From Candidatus Desulfobacula maris (GTDB taxonomy: Bacteria; Desulfobacterota; Desulfobacteria; Desulfobacterales; Desulfobacteraceae), in NCBI GenBank assembly GCA_014383445.1, contig JACNHV010000384.1, forward strand, positions 1-34,351: a stretch of 34,351 nucleotides of DNA, read 5' to 3'. Of this stretch, positions 24,465 through 31,925 are shown piece after piece. The position numbers were made by a program, and so were the translations under genes. Under the pieces are notes generated by a model, which was given only the letters and a program-made list of their open reading frames with translations, did not search any database and was not told the origin of the DNA. Numbering within the stretch: the first letter of the stretch is position 1; every line of letters begins with the position of its first letter.

Positions 24465-24965
24465 TTAATTATTCCAACAATTTCCCTGTCTCTGGAAACC
24501 TCTTTGGCCGCCTCTTCCTGACCATTCGCCGTAACCCTGGCCAAATCCTCTGCCACGACCAAGTTCAGGTGCTATCTTTTTTGCAGCCAAAATAAAGTCA
24601 ATGCGTTTGCTCATTACCTGTTTTTGCAGGTCCATGATTTCCTGGGATAATTTATCAAGCTTTGCCCTGTCAGGTTCAGATGTTTCCATGAGCATTTTCA
24701 TTTCCTGTCGTTTTGCGAATTTTGCAGATCTCAGTTCATAAGTTTCATCAATGAATTCCTGGCGAAGTACACCCAGAGCATCTCTCAGATCCTTGGACAA
24801 GTCATTGAAGGCACCTTGCTCCCCGTATCTTGGACAGTCCTGATTGTCGCCATAACCCATTCTCTGTCCTCTGCCCTGGCATTTGCCCTGGCCCCATGCA
24901 AATGCGCTTCCTGAAACAAGAACAACCATAAGCAGTGAACTGATGATAATAATTGATTTTTTCAT
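24465..24965 (-). CDS. Periplasmic Spy/CpxP/ZraP-like metal-stress protein
   Basis: A 166-residue exported protein. Residues 1-23 form a signal peptide ending AFA before WGQG. The mature part has a Gly/Arg/Gln-rich start with Cys29 and Cys44, a helical middle (about 53-132) of the LTxxQ/heavy-metal-resistance type, and a Gly/Arg-rich tail with Cys163. ZraP of E. coli is a zinc-binding periplasmic chaperone that restrains its own two-component system. GGAGG lies 5 bases before the ATG at 24965. A sigma-54 promoter lies upstream, and the divergent kinase/regulator pair completes the ZraPSR layout. The metal is not known; the zra name is by analogy. Confidence 0.8.
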   Translation of the reverse strand: MKKSIIIISSLLMVVLVSGSAFAWGQGKCQGRGQRMGYGDNQDCPRYGEQGAFNDLSKDLRDALGVLRQEFIDETYELRSAKFAKRQEMKMLMETSEPDRAKLDKLSQEIMDLQKQVMSKRIDFILAAKKIAPELGRGRGFGQGYGEWSGRGGQRGFQRQGNCWNN

Positions 24966-25027
24966 AATAACCTCCAATTTAAAATTGTTTTGTTAATTGA
25001 CCTTTGTATCACTTGTTGAAACTGGAT

Positions 25028-25046
25028 ATAGCAAAGGGTGTGCCAA
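25028..25046 (-). promoter_or_regulatory. Sigma-54 promoter of the ZraP-like gene
   Basis: On the minus strand the sequence is TTGGCACACCCTTTGCTAT. GG and GC are exactly 10 bases apart, and TGGCAC and TTGCT match the -24/-12 consensus (TGGCACG-N4-TTGCW) nearly base for base. Predicted transcription start is near 25019, giving a leader of about 55 bases before the ATG at 24965. Confidence 0.85.
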
Positions 25047-25098
25047 GAAGAAAAATATATTTTAACTTATTGAATTTAAAATATATATTTAAAACTAT

Positions 25099-25127
25099 GC
25101 AGATTCAAACATTGCTATTGAATCTGC
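25099..25127. promoter_or_regulatory. Dyad: candidate enhancer site for the NtrC-type regulator
   Basis: GCAGATTCAA (25099-25108) and TTGAATCTGC (25118-25127) are an exact inverted repeat with a 9-base spacer. It lies about 80-108 bases upstream of the predicted ZraP-like start and about 135-163 bases upstream of the predicted kinase start, the usual distance for sigma-54 enhancers. Other possible weaker sites are TATTTG-N5-CAAATA (25192-25208) and the partly matching direct pair GTATACTTTTTACCC (25134) and GTATAGAAAGTACCC (25167). The 402 bases between the two start codons hold no gene. Confidence 0.65.
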
Positions 25128-25234
25128 GGTAGTGTATACTTTTTACCCGGTACAATGTATCCAGATGTATAGAAAGTACCCACAATTATGATATTTGGAA
25201 ATCAAATAGCATGTAAACAAAGGCGTTTGTCCCA

Positions 25235-25250
25235 TGGTATTGTTTTTGCT
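25235..25250 (+). promoter_or_regulatory. Sigma-54 promoter of the kinase-regulator operon
   Basis: TGGTATTGTTTTTGCT has GG and GC exactly 10 bases apart and matches the -12 half (TTGCT) fully; the -24 half departs at three positions (TGGTATT for TGGCACG). Predicted start is near 25261, about 107 bases before the kinase ATG. It faces away from the promoter of the ZraP-like gene. Confidence 0.65.
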
Positions 25251-25367
25251 TATAATTAAGTAAATGGTAAATGGTAAGGGAAGCTAAGCTGCTGGTTTTT
25301 CTCACTACTTAAAACTCATAGCCCAGTGCTTTCATATAAAAGTATAATGTGTAAAAAAGAGAAAAAA

Positions 25368-27164
25368 ATGAAAAAATATAAGTTTCCATGGATATCTCCT
25401 TTATTCCTTATAGGTGTTTTATTGATCATGTTACCGATTTTTACATTCATGACCCTTGACAGGCTTGAAAAACAAAATGAATTTTTTACCCAGAGATTAT
25501 TGGAAAAGGGTGCTTCATTGATAAGAACATTTGAGGCGGGAACCCGGACCGGAATGTTCACCATGAGATGGGGCGCAAATAGAATACAGGCCATGCTTTT
25601 GGAAACCGCGTTGCAGCCTGAAGTTATCTATATGATGATTACATCAAAGGATGGCCTGATACTGGCACACTCGGATGCATCCTTGGTGGGACAGATTTTT
25701 GATGCCATGCCCGGGACGGTAAAGATAAATGAAGATACGGCCATGGTCTATCACAGGGTAAAACTGCAAAAAGATCAGAGCCAGGTTTTAGATCAGAGCC
25801 AGGTTTTTGAAGTGTTCAAGCGGTTTGTACCGATCAAGTCCGGTGCAAGGCGGCGGCATATGCGGATTGATGGAATGCCAATGCACAGGTATCAGAATTC
25901 GCCTGATATGTCGAAGTTTGAAAAAGAGAACAAGGACTGGAGTCAACCCTATCTTAAACACCAGGGGGATATGCTGTCTGAAATGGCGGAACATTATATT
26001 TTTGCCGGCCTTTCCATGGAAAGGGCAAGGATCGCCCGGGACAGATTGGTAAAAGAGACTGTCTGGCGGGGCATTCTGTTTTTTATTTTAGGATGCGTCG
26101 GTATGGCAGCTTTGTTTGTTTTCCAGGCGTACAGATCTGCAAAAGCCTCACTGACAAGTGTTAAGGCCTTTTCCGATAATGTGATCCAGAACATGCCGGC
26201 AGGACTGATTACGATTAATCAGGACCATGAAATCACATCTGTGAATAATGCTGCAAAAAATATTTTAGGAGGGGATTTGACTCAACCCTACCCGCAAATG
26301 ATTGAATTGATAAAGGAAATGGAAATATCACAAGAGGTTCTCAACCGGGAGATCAATTTTATTATTGCCCAAGACCGAAAGCTTGATCTTGATATAACTG
26401 CATCCCCTATTAAGGGTTATGAAAATCAAATCATGGGATTTTTATTTCTTTTCAGAGATCTCACCCAGATAAGGGAGCTAAAAAAACAGGTGGAAACAAA
26501 CAAACGCCTTGCAGCCATTGGAAAGCTTGCAGCAGGTGTTGCCCATGAAATCAGAAATCCTTTGAGTTCCATCAAAGGGTTTGCAACCTATTTTGGTAAA
26601 CGATATGCGGACAAAGACTCAGACAAGGAGATTGCACAGATTATGGTCAAGGAAGTGGAACGTATCAATCGATCAGTTACCCAGTTGCTTGAGTTTGCAA
26701 AACCCATGATCGTTGAAAAAAAACAGGTGGATATCAAAGAGATGATCACCCATTCTTTAAAACTTGTTCACCATGATCTGGGGAAAAAAAATATTGAAAC
26801 AAGGGTCAATATTGATACAAAAAAAATAGTAATTCACACAGACGGCGACCGGATGAACCAGGTCCTTTTAAACCTGTATATCAATGCCATAGAGGCATTG
26901 GATGACAAAGGGATACTGGAGATACAGGTACAGGATGCTCCAAAAGATGAGCAGATAGAAATAAGGGTTAAGGATAACGGCCAGGGTATAGATGAGGCAT
27001 CCCTTGATCTGATTTTTGATCCCTATTTTACCACCCGGCCCACGGGCACAGGGCTTGGCCTTTCAATCGTTCACAGGATAATTGAAAATCTTGATGCAAG
27101 CATTCGTGTGGAGAGCATAAAAGGTAAGGGTACGTGTTTTATTATCAATCTGCCTGTTTCATAA
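25368..27164 (+). CDS. Membrane sensor histidine kinase (ZraS/HydH-like)
   Basis: A 598-residue kinase with two membrane helices (about 9-29 and 234-254) around a periplasmic sensor domain of about 200 residues, then a PAS domain (about 266-370), the HisKA box with phosphorylated His393 (AAGVAHEIRNPLSS), and an ATPase domain with Asn506, DNGQG (536-540) and GTGLGLSI (560-567). The sensor domain is rich in Met and His near residues 164-174 (HMRIDGMPMHR), possibly for metal. An 18-bp direct duplication at 25773-25808 gives two DQSQV[LF] copies (136-147). ATG at 25368 is taken over upstream in-frame starts at 25347 and 25326 because GAGA precedes it and the helix follows. The regulator gene follows after 10 bases. 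Confidence 0.9.
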   Translation: MKKYKFPWISPLFLIGVLLIMLPIFTFMTLDRLEKQNEFFTQRLLEKGASLIRTFEAGTRTGMFTMRWGANRIQAMLLETALQPEVIYMMITSKDGLILAHSDASLVGQIFDAMPGTVKINEDTAMVYHRVKLQKDQSQVLDQSQVFEVFKRFVPIKSGARRRHMRIDGMPMHRYQNSPDMSKFEKENKDWSQPYLKHQGDMLSEMAEHYIFAGLSMERARIARDRLVKETVWRGILFFILGCVGMAALFVFQAYRSAKASLTSVKAFSDNVIQNMPAGLITINQDHEITSVNNAAKNILGGDLTQPYPQMIELIKEMEISQEVLNREINFIIAQDRKLDLDITASPIKGYENQIMGFLFLFRDLTQIRELKKQVETNKRLAAIGKLAAGVAHEIRNPLSSIKGFATYFGKRYADKDSDKEIAQIMVKEVERINRSVTQLLEFAKPMIVEKKQVDIKEMITHSLKLVHHDLGKKNIETRVNIDTKKIVIHTDGDRMNQVLLNLYINAIEALDDKGILEIQVQDAPKDEQIEIRVKDNGQGIDEASLDLIFDPYFTTRPTGTGLGLSIVHRIIENLDASIRVESIKGKGTCFIINLPVS

Positions 27165-27174
27165 AAGGATAAAA

Positions 27175-28518
27175 ATGAAAAAAATACTTGTTGTTGACGA
27201 TGATGCAGCCCATGCCAGAATGCTTGAGGCAGTGATGGCAGACTGGGGGCTTGTGATTCATCTGGCAGATGATGGGGCAGTCGCCGTTGATATGGTAAAA
27301 AACCAGCCCTTTGATATAGTTCTCATGGATATGAAAATGGTGAAAATGTCCGGGATGGAAGCTTTGCAGTTGATTAAAGCCTATAATCCTTCTTTGCCCG
27401 TGATCATCATGACGGCCTATTCATCCGTACAGACTGCTGTGGAAGCCCTGCAAATCGGGGCCTATGATTACCTGACCAAACCCCTGGATTTTGATAAACT
27501 GAAATTAACCATTGAACATATATTTGAAAGTATTTCTTTAAAAACGGAAAACAGGCATTTGAAGATTCGGTTAAAGGAGAAAGATTTTTCCCATGACATT
27601 CTTGGAAAAAGTCCTGCCATTCTTTCCCTGCTTGATACCATTCACATGGTGGCACCCACTGATGCCAATGTTCTGGTCATGGGCGAATCAGGAACTGGCA
27701 AGGAACTGGTGGCATCTGCCATCCATTTTAATTCTTCACGAAAAGATCATCCCTATGTAAGGATTAATTGTGCCGCTATTACTGAGACCCTGCTTGAGTC
27801 CGAACTTTTTGGCCATGAAAAAGGTTCCTTCACGGGTGCAGACAAAAAAAGAAAAGGAAGGTTTTTACTGGCAGACAAGGGTAGTATTCTTTTGGATGAA
27901 ATCGGTGAAATGAGCCTTGCCATGCAGGTAAAGCTGTTAAGGGTAATTCAGGAAAAAGAAATCACACCAGTGGGAAGTGATGAAAATATTAAAACAGATG
28001 TGAGGATTATTGCCGCAACCAATAAGAATTTAAAGCAAATGTCAGAGCAGGGAGGCTTTCGCCAGGATTTATATTATCGGCTTAACGTTGTGAGTGTCGA
28101 GATCCCTCCCTTAAGGGAAAGAAAAGAAGATATCCCAACCCTGGCAAATCATTTTTTAGAAATTTTTTCAAAGAAAAACAAAAGAGATATAAAAGGTTTT
28201 TCTCCAGATGCCATGGATGCCATGATCCGGTATGAATGGGAAGGCAATGTCAGGGAATTGATGAACAGCGTGGAAAGGGGCGTGGTCCTTGCCAGGTCTG
28301 ACTATATCTGCAAACAAGACCTTTCTTTTATAAAGGTAACGGCTGCTGAAGGAATTGAAGGGGAAATGGATTTTGGAAATATCAGGCTTTCGGATATAGA
28401 AGAAAAAGCTATTCTTTCAACTCTTGAATCAGCCGAAGGCAACAAGAGTGAAGCTGCCAGAAGACTTGGTATTACAAGAAAAACCCTGTTAAAGAAATTA
28501 AAACAATATGAAAAATGA
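27175..28518 (+). CDS. Sigma-54-dependent response regulator (ZraR/NtrC family)
   Basis: A 447-residue three-domain activator. The receiver domain has phospho-acceptor Asp52 (LMDMKM), with Asp8-9, Thr80 and Lys102. The central AAA+ domain has Walker A GESGTGKE (170-177), Walker B ILLDE (238-242) and the sigma-54 contact loop GSFTGA (217-222), a known working variant of GAFTGA. The C-terminal FIS-type helix-turn-helix (about 419-447) has GNKSEAARRLGITRKTLLKKL. When phosphorylated by the upstream kinase it should bind the dyad upstream and start both sigma-54 promoters. AGGA is 5 bases before the ATG. Its stop is only 2 bases from that of tyrA on the other strand. Confidence 0.95.
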   Translation: MKKILVVDDDAAHARMLEAVMADWGLVIHLADDGAVAVDMVKNQPFDIVLMDMKMVKMSGMEALQLIKAYNPSLPVIIMTAYSSVQTAVEALQIGAYDYLTKPLDFDKLKLTIEHIFESISLKTENRHLKIRLKEKDFSHDILGKSPAILSLLDTIHMVAPTDANVLVMGESGTGKELVASAIHFNSSRKDHPYVRINCAAITETLLESELFGHEKGSFTGADKKRKGRFLLADKGSILLDEIGEMSLAMQVKLLRVIQEKEITPVGSDENIKTDVRIIAATNKNLKQMSEQGGFRQDLYYRLNVVSVEIPPLRERKEDIPTLANHFLEIFSKKNKRDIKGFSPDAMDAMIRYEWEGNVRELMNSVERGVVLARSDYICKQDLSFIKVTAAEGIEGEMDFGNIRLSDIEEKAILSTLESAEGNKSEAARRLGITRKTLLKKLKQYEK

Positions 28519-28520
28519 AT

Positions 28521-29663
28521 TTAAAACCTTTCAATCAATTTGTTGATCAGAAACGTGCTTTCACGCATGGCCTGCTCGCTAAAGGGACCAAACCATTGGG
28601 CAATATGGTCGAATTTTTCAATAAAAAGATTTTTGTCATTGGCTTCCAGCATTTCAAGATGATTATTTAAAGATGCAATATAGTCTTTTAAAAGTTGCCG
28701 CCGTTGTTTTGTCGCAAAAATAATTTCAGAGTAAAGAGAAGCGTCCTGGGCAAACAACCTGCCCACCATTCCCAGCTCAAGGCGGTAAATCGGGCTTGAA
28801 AATTCAAGGGTCCTTTCAATGCGGGCATTTTTTTCATATAAAAACTGTCCAAAACTAAAGGTGGCAAAATGGCGCAAAGCCTGGACAATTTCCATTATTT
28901 CATCATGCTCTTTTGCACTGCACGGAACAATAACAGCACCCCAGAGAGTCATCTGGTCCACCAGCCACTGGCAGCGATCTGAGTCTCTTCCCGGGGTAAC
29001 AATAACGATCTGTTTGTCAAGAGAGCCTGAATCAGGACCAAATAAAGGGTGAAGCCCTGTCACAGGCCCTGGATGGGCATCCAGCATTTTTTCCAATGGC
29101 CTGGCTTTTATGCTGGTCAGGTCGGCAAGAATGGTATTAGGTCCAAGAAATGGTGCAATCTCTTCAATAATATCGCAGGTTTTCTCAATGGGAACGCAGA
29201 TAAGGGCAAGATCAATATTTTCGCAAAGCTGTTTTGCTTTGTTCCAATCCTTTTTTTCAAGGATCCTGACCTCATAACCGGATTTGTGAAAGAGTGAAGC
29301 AAAAAATTGCCCCATCTGGCCGTCACCCCCGATGATTAAAATCCTGGTGTCCGGCCTGACACCTTTACCTTGCATTTGGTCTATCTGCTTTACACGGGAC
29401 TGTTTTAAAATTACCCGATAAAGGTCTTCCATGAAATCCGGGTCAAGATTTGCTTTGCCAGCCTGTACCCGAAGTTTTGAAATCAGATCTTCTTCCCTGG
29501 CAGGATGGTACACGGGGATATTGTGCTTTTTTTTTAATTTGACCACCTTTTCAACCTGGTCCTGTCGTTGGGCAAGAAGGGAAAGTATCTGCCAATCAAT
29601 TTCATCAATTTGTGCCCGTAAGGCAAGGATCTTTTTGTCAAATTTTAGCTTGTCTTTTTCCAT
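28521..29663 (-). CDS. tyrA: Bifunctional chorismate mutase / prephenate dehydrogenase (T-protein)
   Basis: A 380-residue enzyme of the E. coli T-protein type that carries out two steps of tyrosine synthesis. The AroQ-type chorismate mutase domain covers residues about 8-95 (LRAQIDEIDWQILSLLAQR). The dehydrogenase domain has the NAD motif GGDGQMG (112-118) and the catalytic His205 in GLHPLFGPDSG; PIYRLELGMVGRLFAQD (291-307) matches the enterobacterial protein closely. No ribosome-binding site is visible before the ATG at 29663 (only AAAGAC), so expression may be low or the start unusual. A small ATCCC-N9-GGGAT hairpin (29712-29730) separates it from mazF upstream. Confidence 0.95.
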   Translation of the reverse strand: MEKDKLKFDKKILALRAQIDEIDWQILSLLAQRQDQVEKVVKLKKKHNIPVYHPAREEDLISKLRVQAGKANLDPDFMEDLYRVILKQSRVKQIDQMQGKGVRPDTRILIIGGDGQMGQFFASLFHKSGYEVRILEKKDWNKAKQLCENIDLALICVPIEKTCDIIEEIAPFLGPNTILADLTSIKARPLEKMLDAHPGPVTGLHPLFGPDSGSLDKQIVIVTPGRDSDRCQWLVDQMTLWGAVIVPCSAKEHDEIMEIVQALRHFATFSFGQFLYEKNARIERTLEFSSPIYRLELGMVGRLFAQDASLYSEIIFATKQRRQLLKDYIASLNNHLEMLEANDKNLFIEKFDHIAQWFGPFSEQAMRESTFLINKLIERF

Positions 29664-29760
29664 GTTTTGTCTTTTTTTTAATTGTTAAGGGTTTTGGCGA
29701 CCGGGTTGGCTATCCCTTAGTGAATGGGATTGTTATCTCTCCTCTGTCTTTGTTCCAAAT

Positions 29761-30072
29761 TTATAAACCTAATGCAAATAAAACTGCTTGGCGCACTTGT
29801 TCTTTTTTTTGCGGGGAAAGAGTCGTAATGAGTGAACCCAGTTTCCCTTTTGAGACTGTCTGGATATGATCAAAATTGATGGTGCAATCTCTTGGCATAC
29901 CATCAATTTTCGACAAAAAGACTTCACTTGCTATATCTCTGATTGTTGATGTGATCGGTGCAATAGTAACTTCTCCAAGGTATTCCAAAATGGAGTTGCG
30001 GGTCAAAATCAACACGGGACGTTTCTTGTTGGGTGCTTTAAATGTATACCATCTAATCTCTCCTTTCTTCAT
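29761..30072 (-). CDS. mazF: MazF/PemK-type toxin
   Basis: A 103-residue protein of the MazF/PemK/CcdB fold, predicted to be a sequence-specific mRNA endoribonuclease. Family signs are the opening KKGEIRWYTF, the strand KRPVLILTRN with the conserved Arg18, PITST (catalytic Thr/Ser) and the closing DHIQTVSKGKL. It starts with an ATG that overlaps the antitoxin stop (ATGA), the standard layout for translational coupling. The size and motifs are complete, so it looks active. The RNA target cannot be predicted. Confidence 0.88.
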   Translation of the reverse strand: MKKGEIRWYTFKAPNKKRPVLILTRNSILEYLGEVTIAPITSTIRDIASEVFLSKIDGMPRDCTINFDHIQTVSKGKLGSLITTLSPQKKEQVRQAVLFALGL

Positions 30073-30302
30073 TCATCCCCCCAATTCTGTTCCTCTTCCC
30101 ACACGCTGAACTCTTCCTTATTCACAGGATACAACTCATATCCCCTCCTGTGTTTCTCTTCTAGACGGCTAATGCTAAAATGATTAATTGCATTTCGTAA
30201 AGCATTACGTGTGAAAGCAGATCGTGTCGTTTTGAGTTCTTTGACCACCTTGTCGACAGACTGAACCAAGTTGTCATCCAGGGTCATTTGTATAGTTCGC
30301 AT
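30069..30302 (-). CDS. Ribbon-helix-helix antitoxin
   Basis: A 77-residue protein. The N-terminal part, MRTIQMTLDDNLVQSVDKVV, is a classic ribbon-helix-helix DNA-binding unit (strand then two helices, residues about 1-45); the C-terminal tail is acidic (EEFSVWEEEQNWGDE) and would wrap and neutralise the MazF partner. AGAGG lies 7 bases before the ATG at 30302, which is preferred over a GTG two codons upstream. RHH antitoxins with MazF toxins usually repress their own operon; a short palindrome upstream is the likely site. Confidence 0.85.
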   Translation of the reverse strand: MRTIQMTLDDNLVQSVDKVVKELKTTRSAFTRNALRNAINHFSISRLEEKHRRGYELYPVNKEEFSVWEEEQNWGDE

Positions 30303-30329
30303 ATGCACACCTCTATTTAATGTGGACAG

Positions 30330-30341
30330 ATATAGCTATAT
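30330..30341. promoter_or_regulatory. Palindrome ATATAGCTATAT upstream of the toxin-antitoxin pair
   Basis: A perfect 12-bp palindrome 28 bases upstream of the antitoxin ATG, in AT-rich DNA where the promoter must be. Ribbon-helix-helix repressors bind short palindromes of this kind, so it is a good operator candidate for autoregulation. The rest of the space up to 30542 shows no gene. Confidence 0.45.
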
Positions 30342-30542
30342 ATACCCCAGGTAAAACATTAGATCAAATGATATTTAATATTTTAAAAGATCTGGAAGAG
30401 CAATGACTAAATATTGTGGGGCAAAGGAAATAAAAAATAATCTGGGGGATTTGTGTTGTTAAACATCTTGAAATGGTTTATAGAAAACAGGTGTTTTAAT
30501 ATAGAATAGCGGCTATAAACCAAGAACGGGAATCATAGTAAA

Positions 30543-30953
30543 ATGCTGGATGAAATTATAAAAAGAGTTCGTAATCTTACCCAGGATCAGCAAAAAGAGA
30601 TTCTTGAAATCCTTAATACCTGGCAAGTCGGTAAACAAAGGGAATATCAACGGCTAAAAGCCAAATCAGATGTTGATGTGGGGCTTGGCAACAAGGTTAT
30701 TCAGACCGATACCATTGATATCAGTGCCAGTGGTCTTTACATCAACACCACTGGGAAATTCGAACCTGAGAAAATGGTGAAGGTTGTTTTTTCCGTTCCA
30801 GGTGCTGATAAATCCTTTAAGCTTCAAGGAATGATAGTCAGGGTGGACGAAAACGGAATTGCCATACAATTTGAGAATATCACCCCCTATTTTAAGAAAA
30901 TCCTTGATAATATTATCTGGGAAAACAAGAACCCTGGTGATGATTTTTCCTAG
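30543..30953 (+). CDS. PilZ-domain protein
   Basis: A 136-residue soluble protein. A helical N-terminus of about 30 residues (IIKRVRNLTQDQQKEILEIL) precedes a PilZ domain with the c-di-GMP motif parts QREYQRLK (about 31-38) and DISASGLYI (about 59-67; consensus D/NxSxxG). The first motif is weaker than the usual RxxxR, so binding of c-di-GMP is likely but not certain. The gene stands alone between the toxin-antitoxin operon and the EamA transporter. A weak GGGA precedes the ATG. Confidence 0.78.
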   Translation: MLDEIIKRVRNLTQDQQKEILEILNTWQVGKQREYQRLKAKSDVDVGLGNKVIQTDTIDISASGLYINTTGKFEPEKMVKVVFSVPGADKSFKLQGMIVRVDENGIAIQFENITPYFKKILDNIIWENKNPGDDFS

Positions 30954-31023
30954 GAAAATATTTTATCCCATCCTTATCAAAAAATCCTCTTTTCCTGTTT
31001 GATCACAATAGGGAAAGTTAATT

Positions 31024-31896
31024 TTGAAAACTCAGTTTAACCTAAAGGTATTGCTGGGATGCATCTGTATTTTCGGCTCGGCTTTCTTTTTTTATCTGGC
31101 CACTATTATTATCAAGTGGGCCAAGATCAAAGGGTTACATATTGATCCGGCACTTTTCGTGTTTGCAAGATTTTTATTGGGATTTATCAGTGTCTTGATC
31201 CTGATGGCCCTTAAAAAGAAAAAAATTAAAGCAGAAAAGAAAGGATATCTCATTGGCAGGACTATTGCCAATTGTGTTGCAGTATATTGTTTTTTTAAAG
31301 GTGTGGATTTAACATCTGTGGTCCAGGCCAATATTTTAAATATGACCTATCCTTTGTTTATCGCAATTTTTTCATGGATGTTTTTAAAGGAACAGCGGGA
31401 TGCGATTGCAATTATTGTTGTTATAATCGCATTTGCTGGGGTCTGGCTGATTCTTGCACCGGGAAAAATGAATTTTCATCTTAATTCTTTATGGGCGCTG
31501 GCATCAGGGATCAGTGCAGCGATTTCCATGATGTATCTTAACCTTTCAAGGCGGGTGAATGATACTGAGACAACCCTGTTTTTTTTGTTTGGTCTTGGTT
31601 CTGCACTGATATATATTGCATTTTTTGATAAGATCAATATGCCTCAATTATTAGACTTGAAATATCTTTTTTTGTGTTCCATATCAGGTATTGTCGGCCA
31701 ATATCTGATTACCATCGGGTTTAAATATGTGACGGCCATTGAAGGGGGGATTATCTCTTCAACACGGATTTTGCTGGCCGCTGTATTAGGCCCATTCATT
31801 GCAATGGACCCTGCCCTTTCTGTTTTCGGATGGGTAGGGGCATTTCTGATTTTTAGCGGCAATATATTTTTAACTTTAAGAAAGGCAAAAAGGTAA
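31024..31896 (+). CDS. EamA/DMT-family transporter
   Basis: A 290-residue inner-membrane protein with about ten helices in two homologous EamA halves (about residues 10-140 and 150-288). The pattern YCFFKGVDLTSVVQANIL and the following helix fit the drug/metabolite transporter superfamily. Substrate is unknown. It appears to start at a TTG (31024) with AGGGA about 9 bases upstream. It faces a convergent MFS gene 29 bases away, with no visible terminator between them. Confidence 0.82.
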   Translation: MKTQFNLKVLLGCICIFGSAFFFYLATIIIKWAKIKGLHIDPALFVFARFLLGFISVLILMALKKKKIKAEKKGYLIGRTIANCVAVYCFFKGVDLTSVVQANILNMTYPLFIAIFSWMFLKEQRDAIAIIVVIIAFAGVWLILAPGKMNFHLNSLWALASGISAAISMMYLNLSRRVNDTETTLFFLFGLGSALIYIAFFDKINMPQLLDLKYLFLCSISGIVGQYLITIGFKYVTAIEGGIISSTRILLAAVLGPFIAMDPALSVFGWVGAFLIFSGNIFLTLRKAKR

Positions 31897-31925
31897 AATG
31901 GAAAAGAGTTAAAGTCTGGACTATA

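Noticed and set aside
27823-27840. GSFTGA in place of GAFTGA as a sign of a dead sigma-54 activator
   Set aside because: The Ser variant occurs in working NtrC-family activators; all Walker residues are intact.
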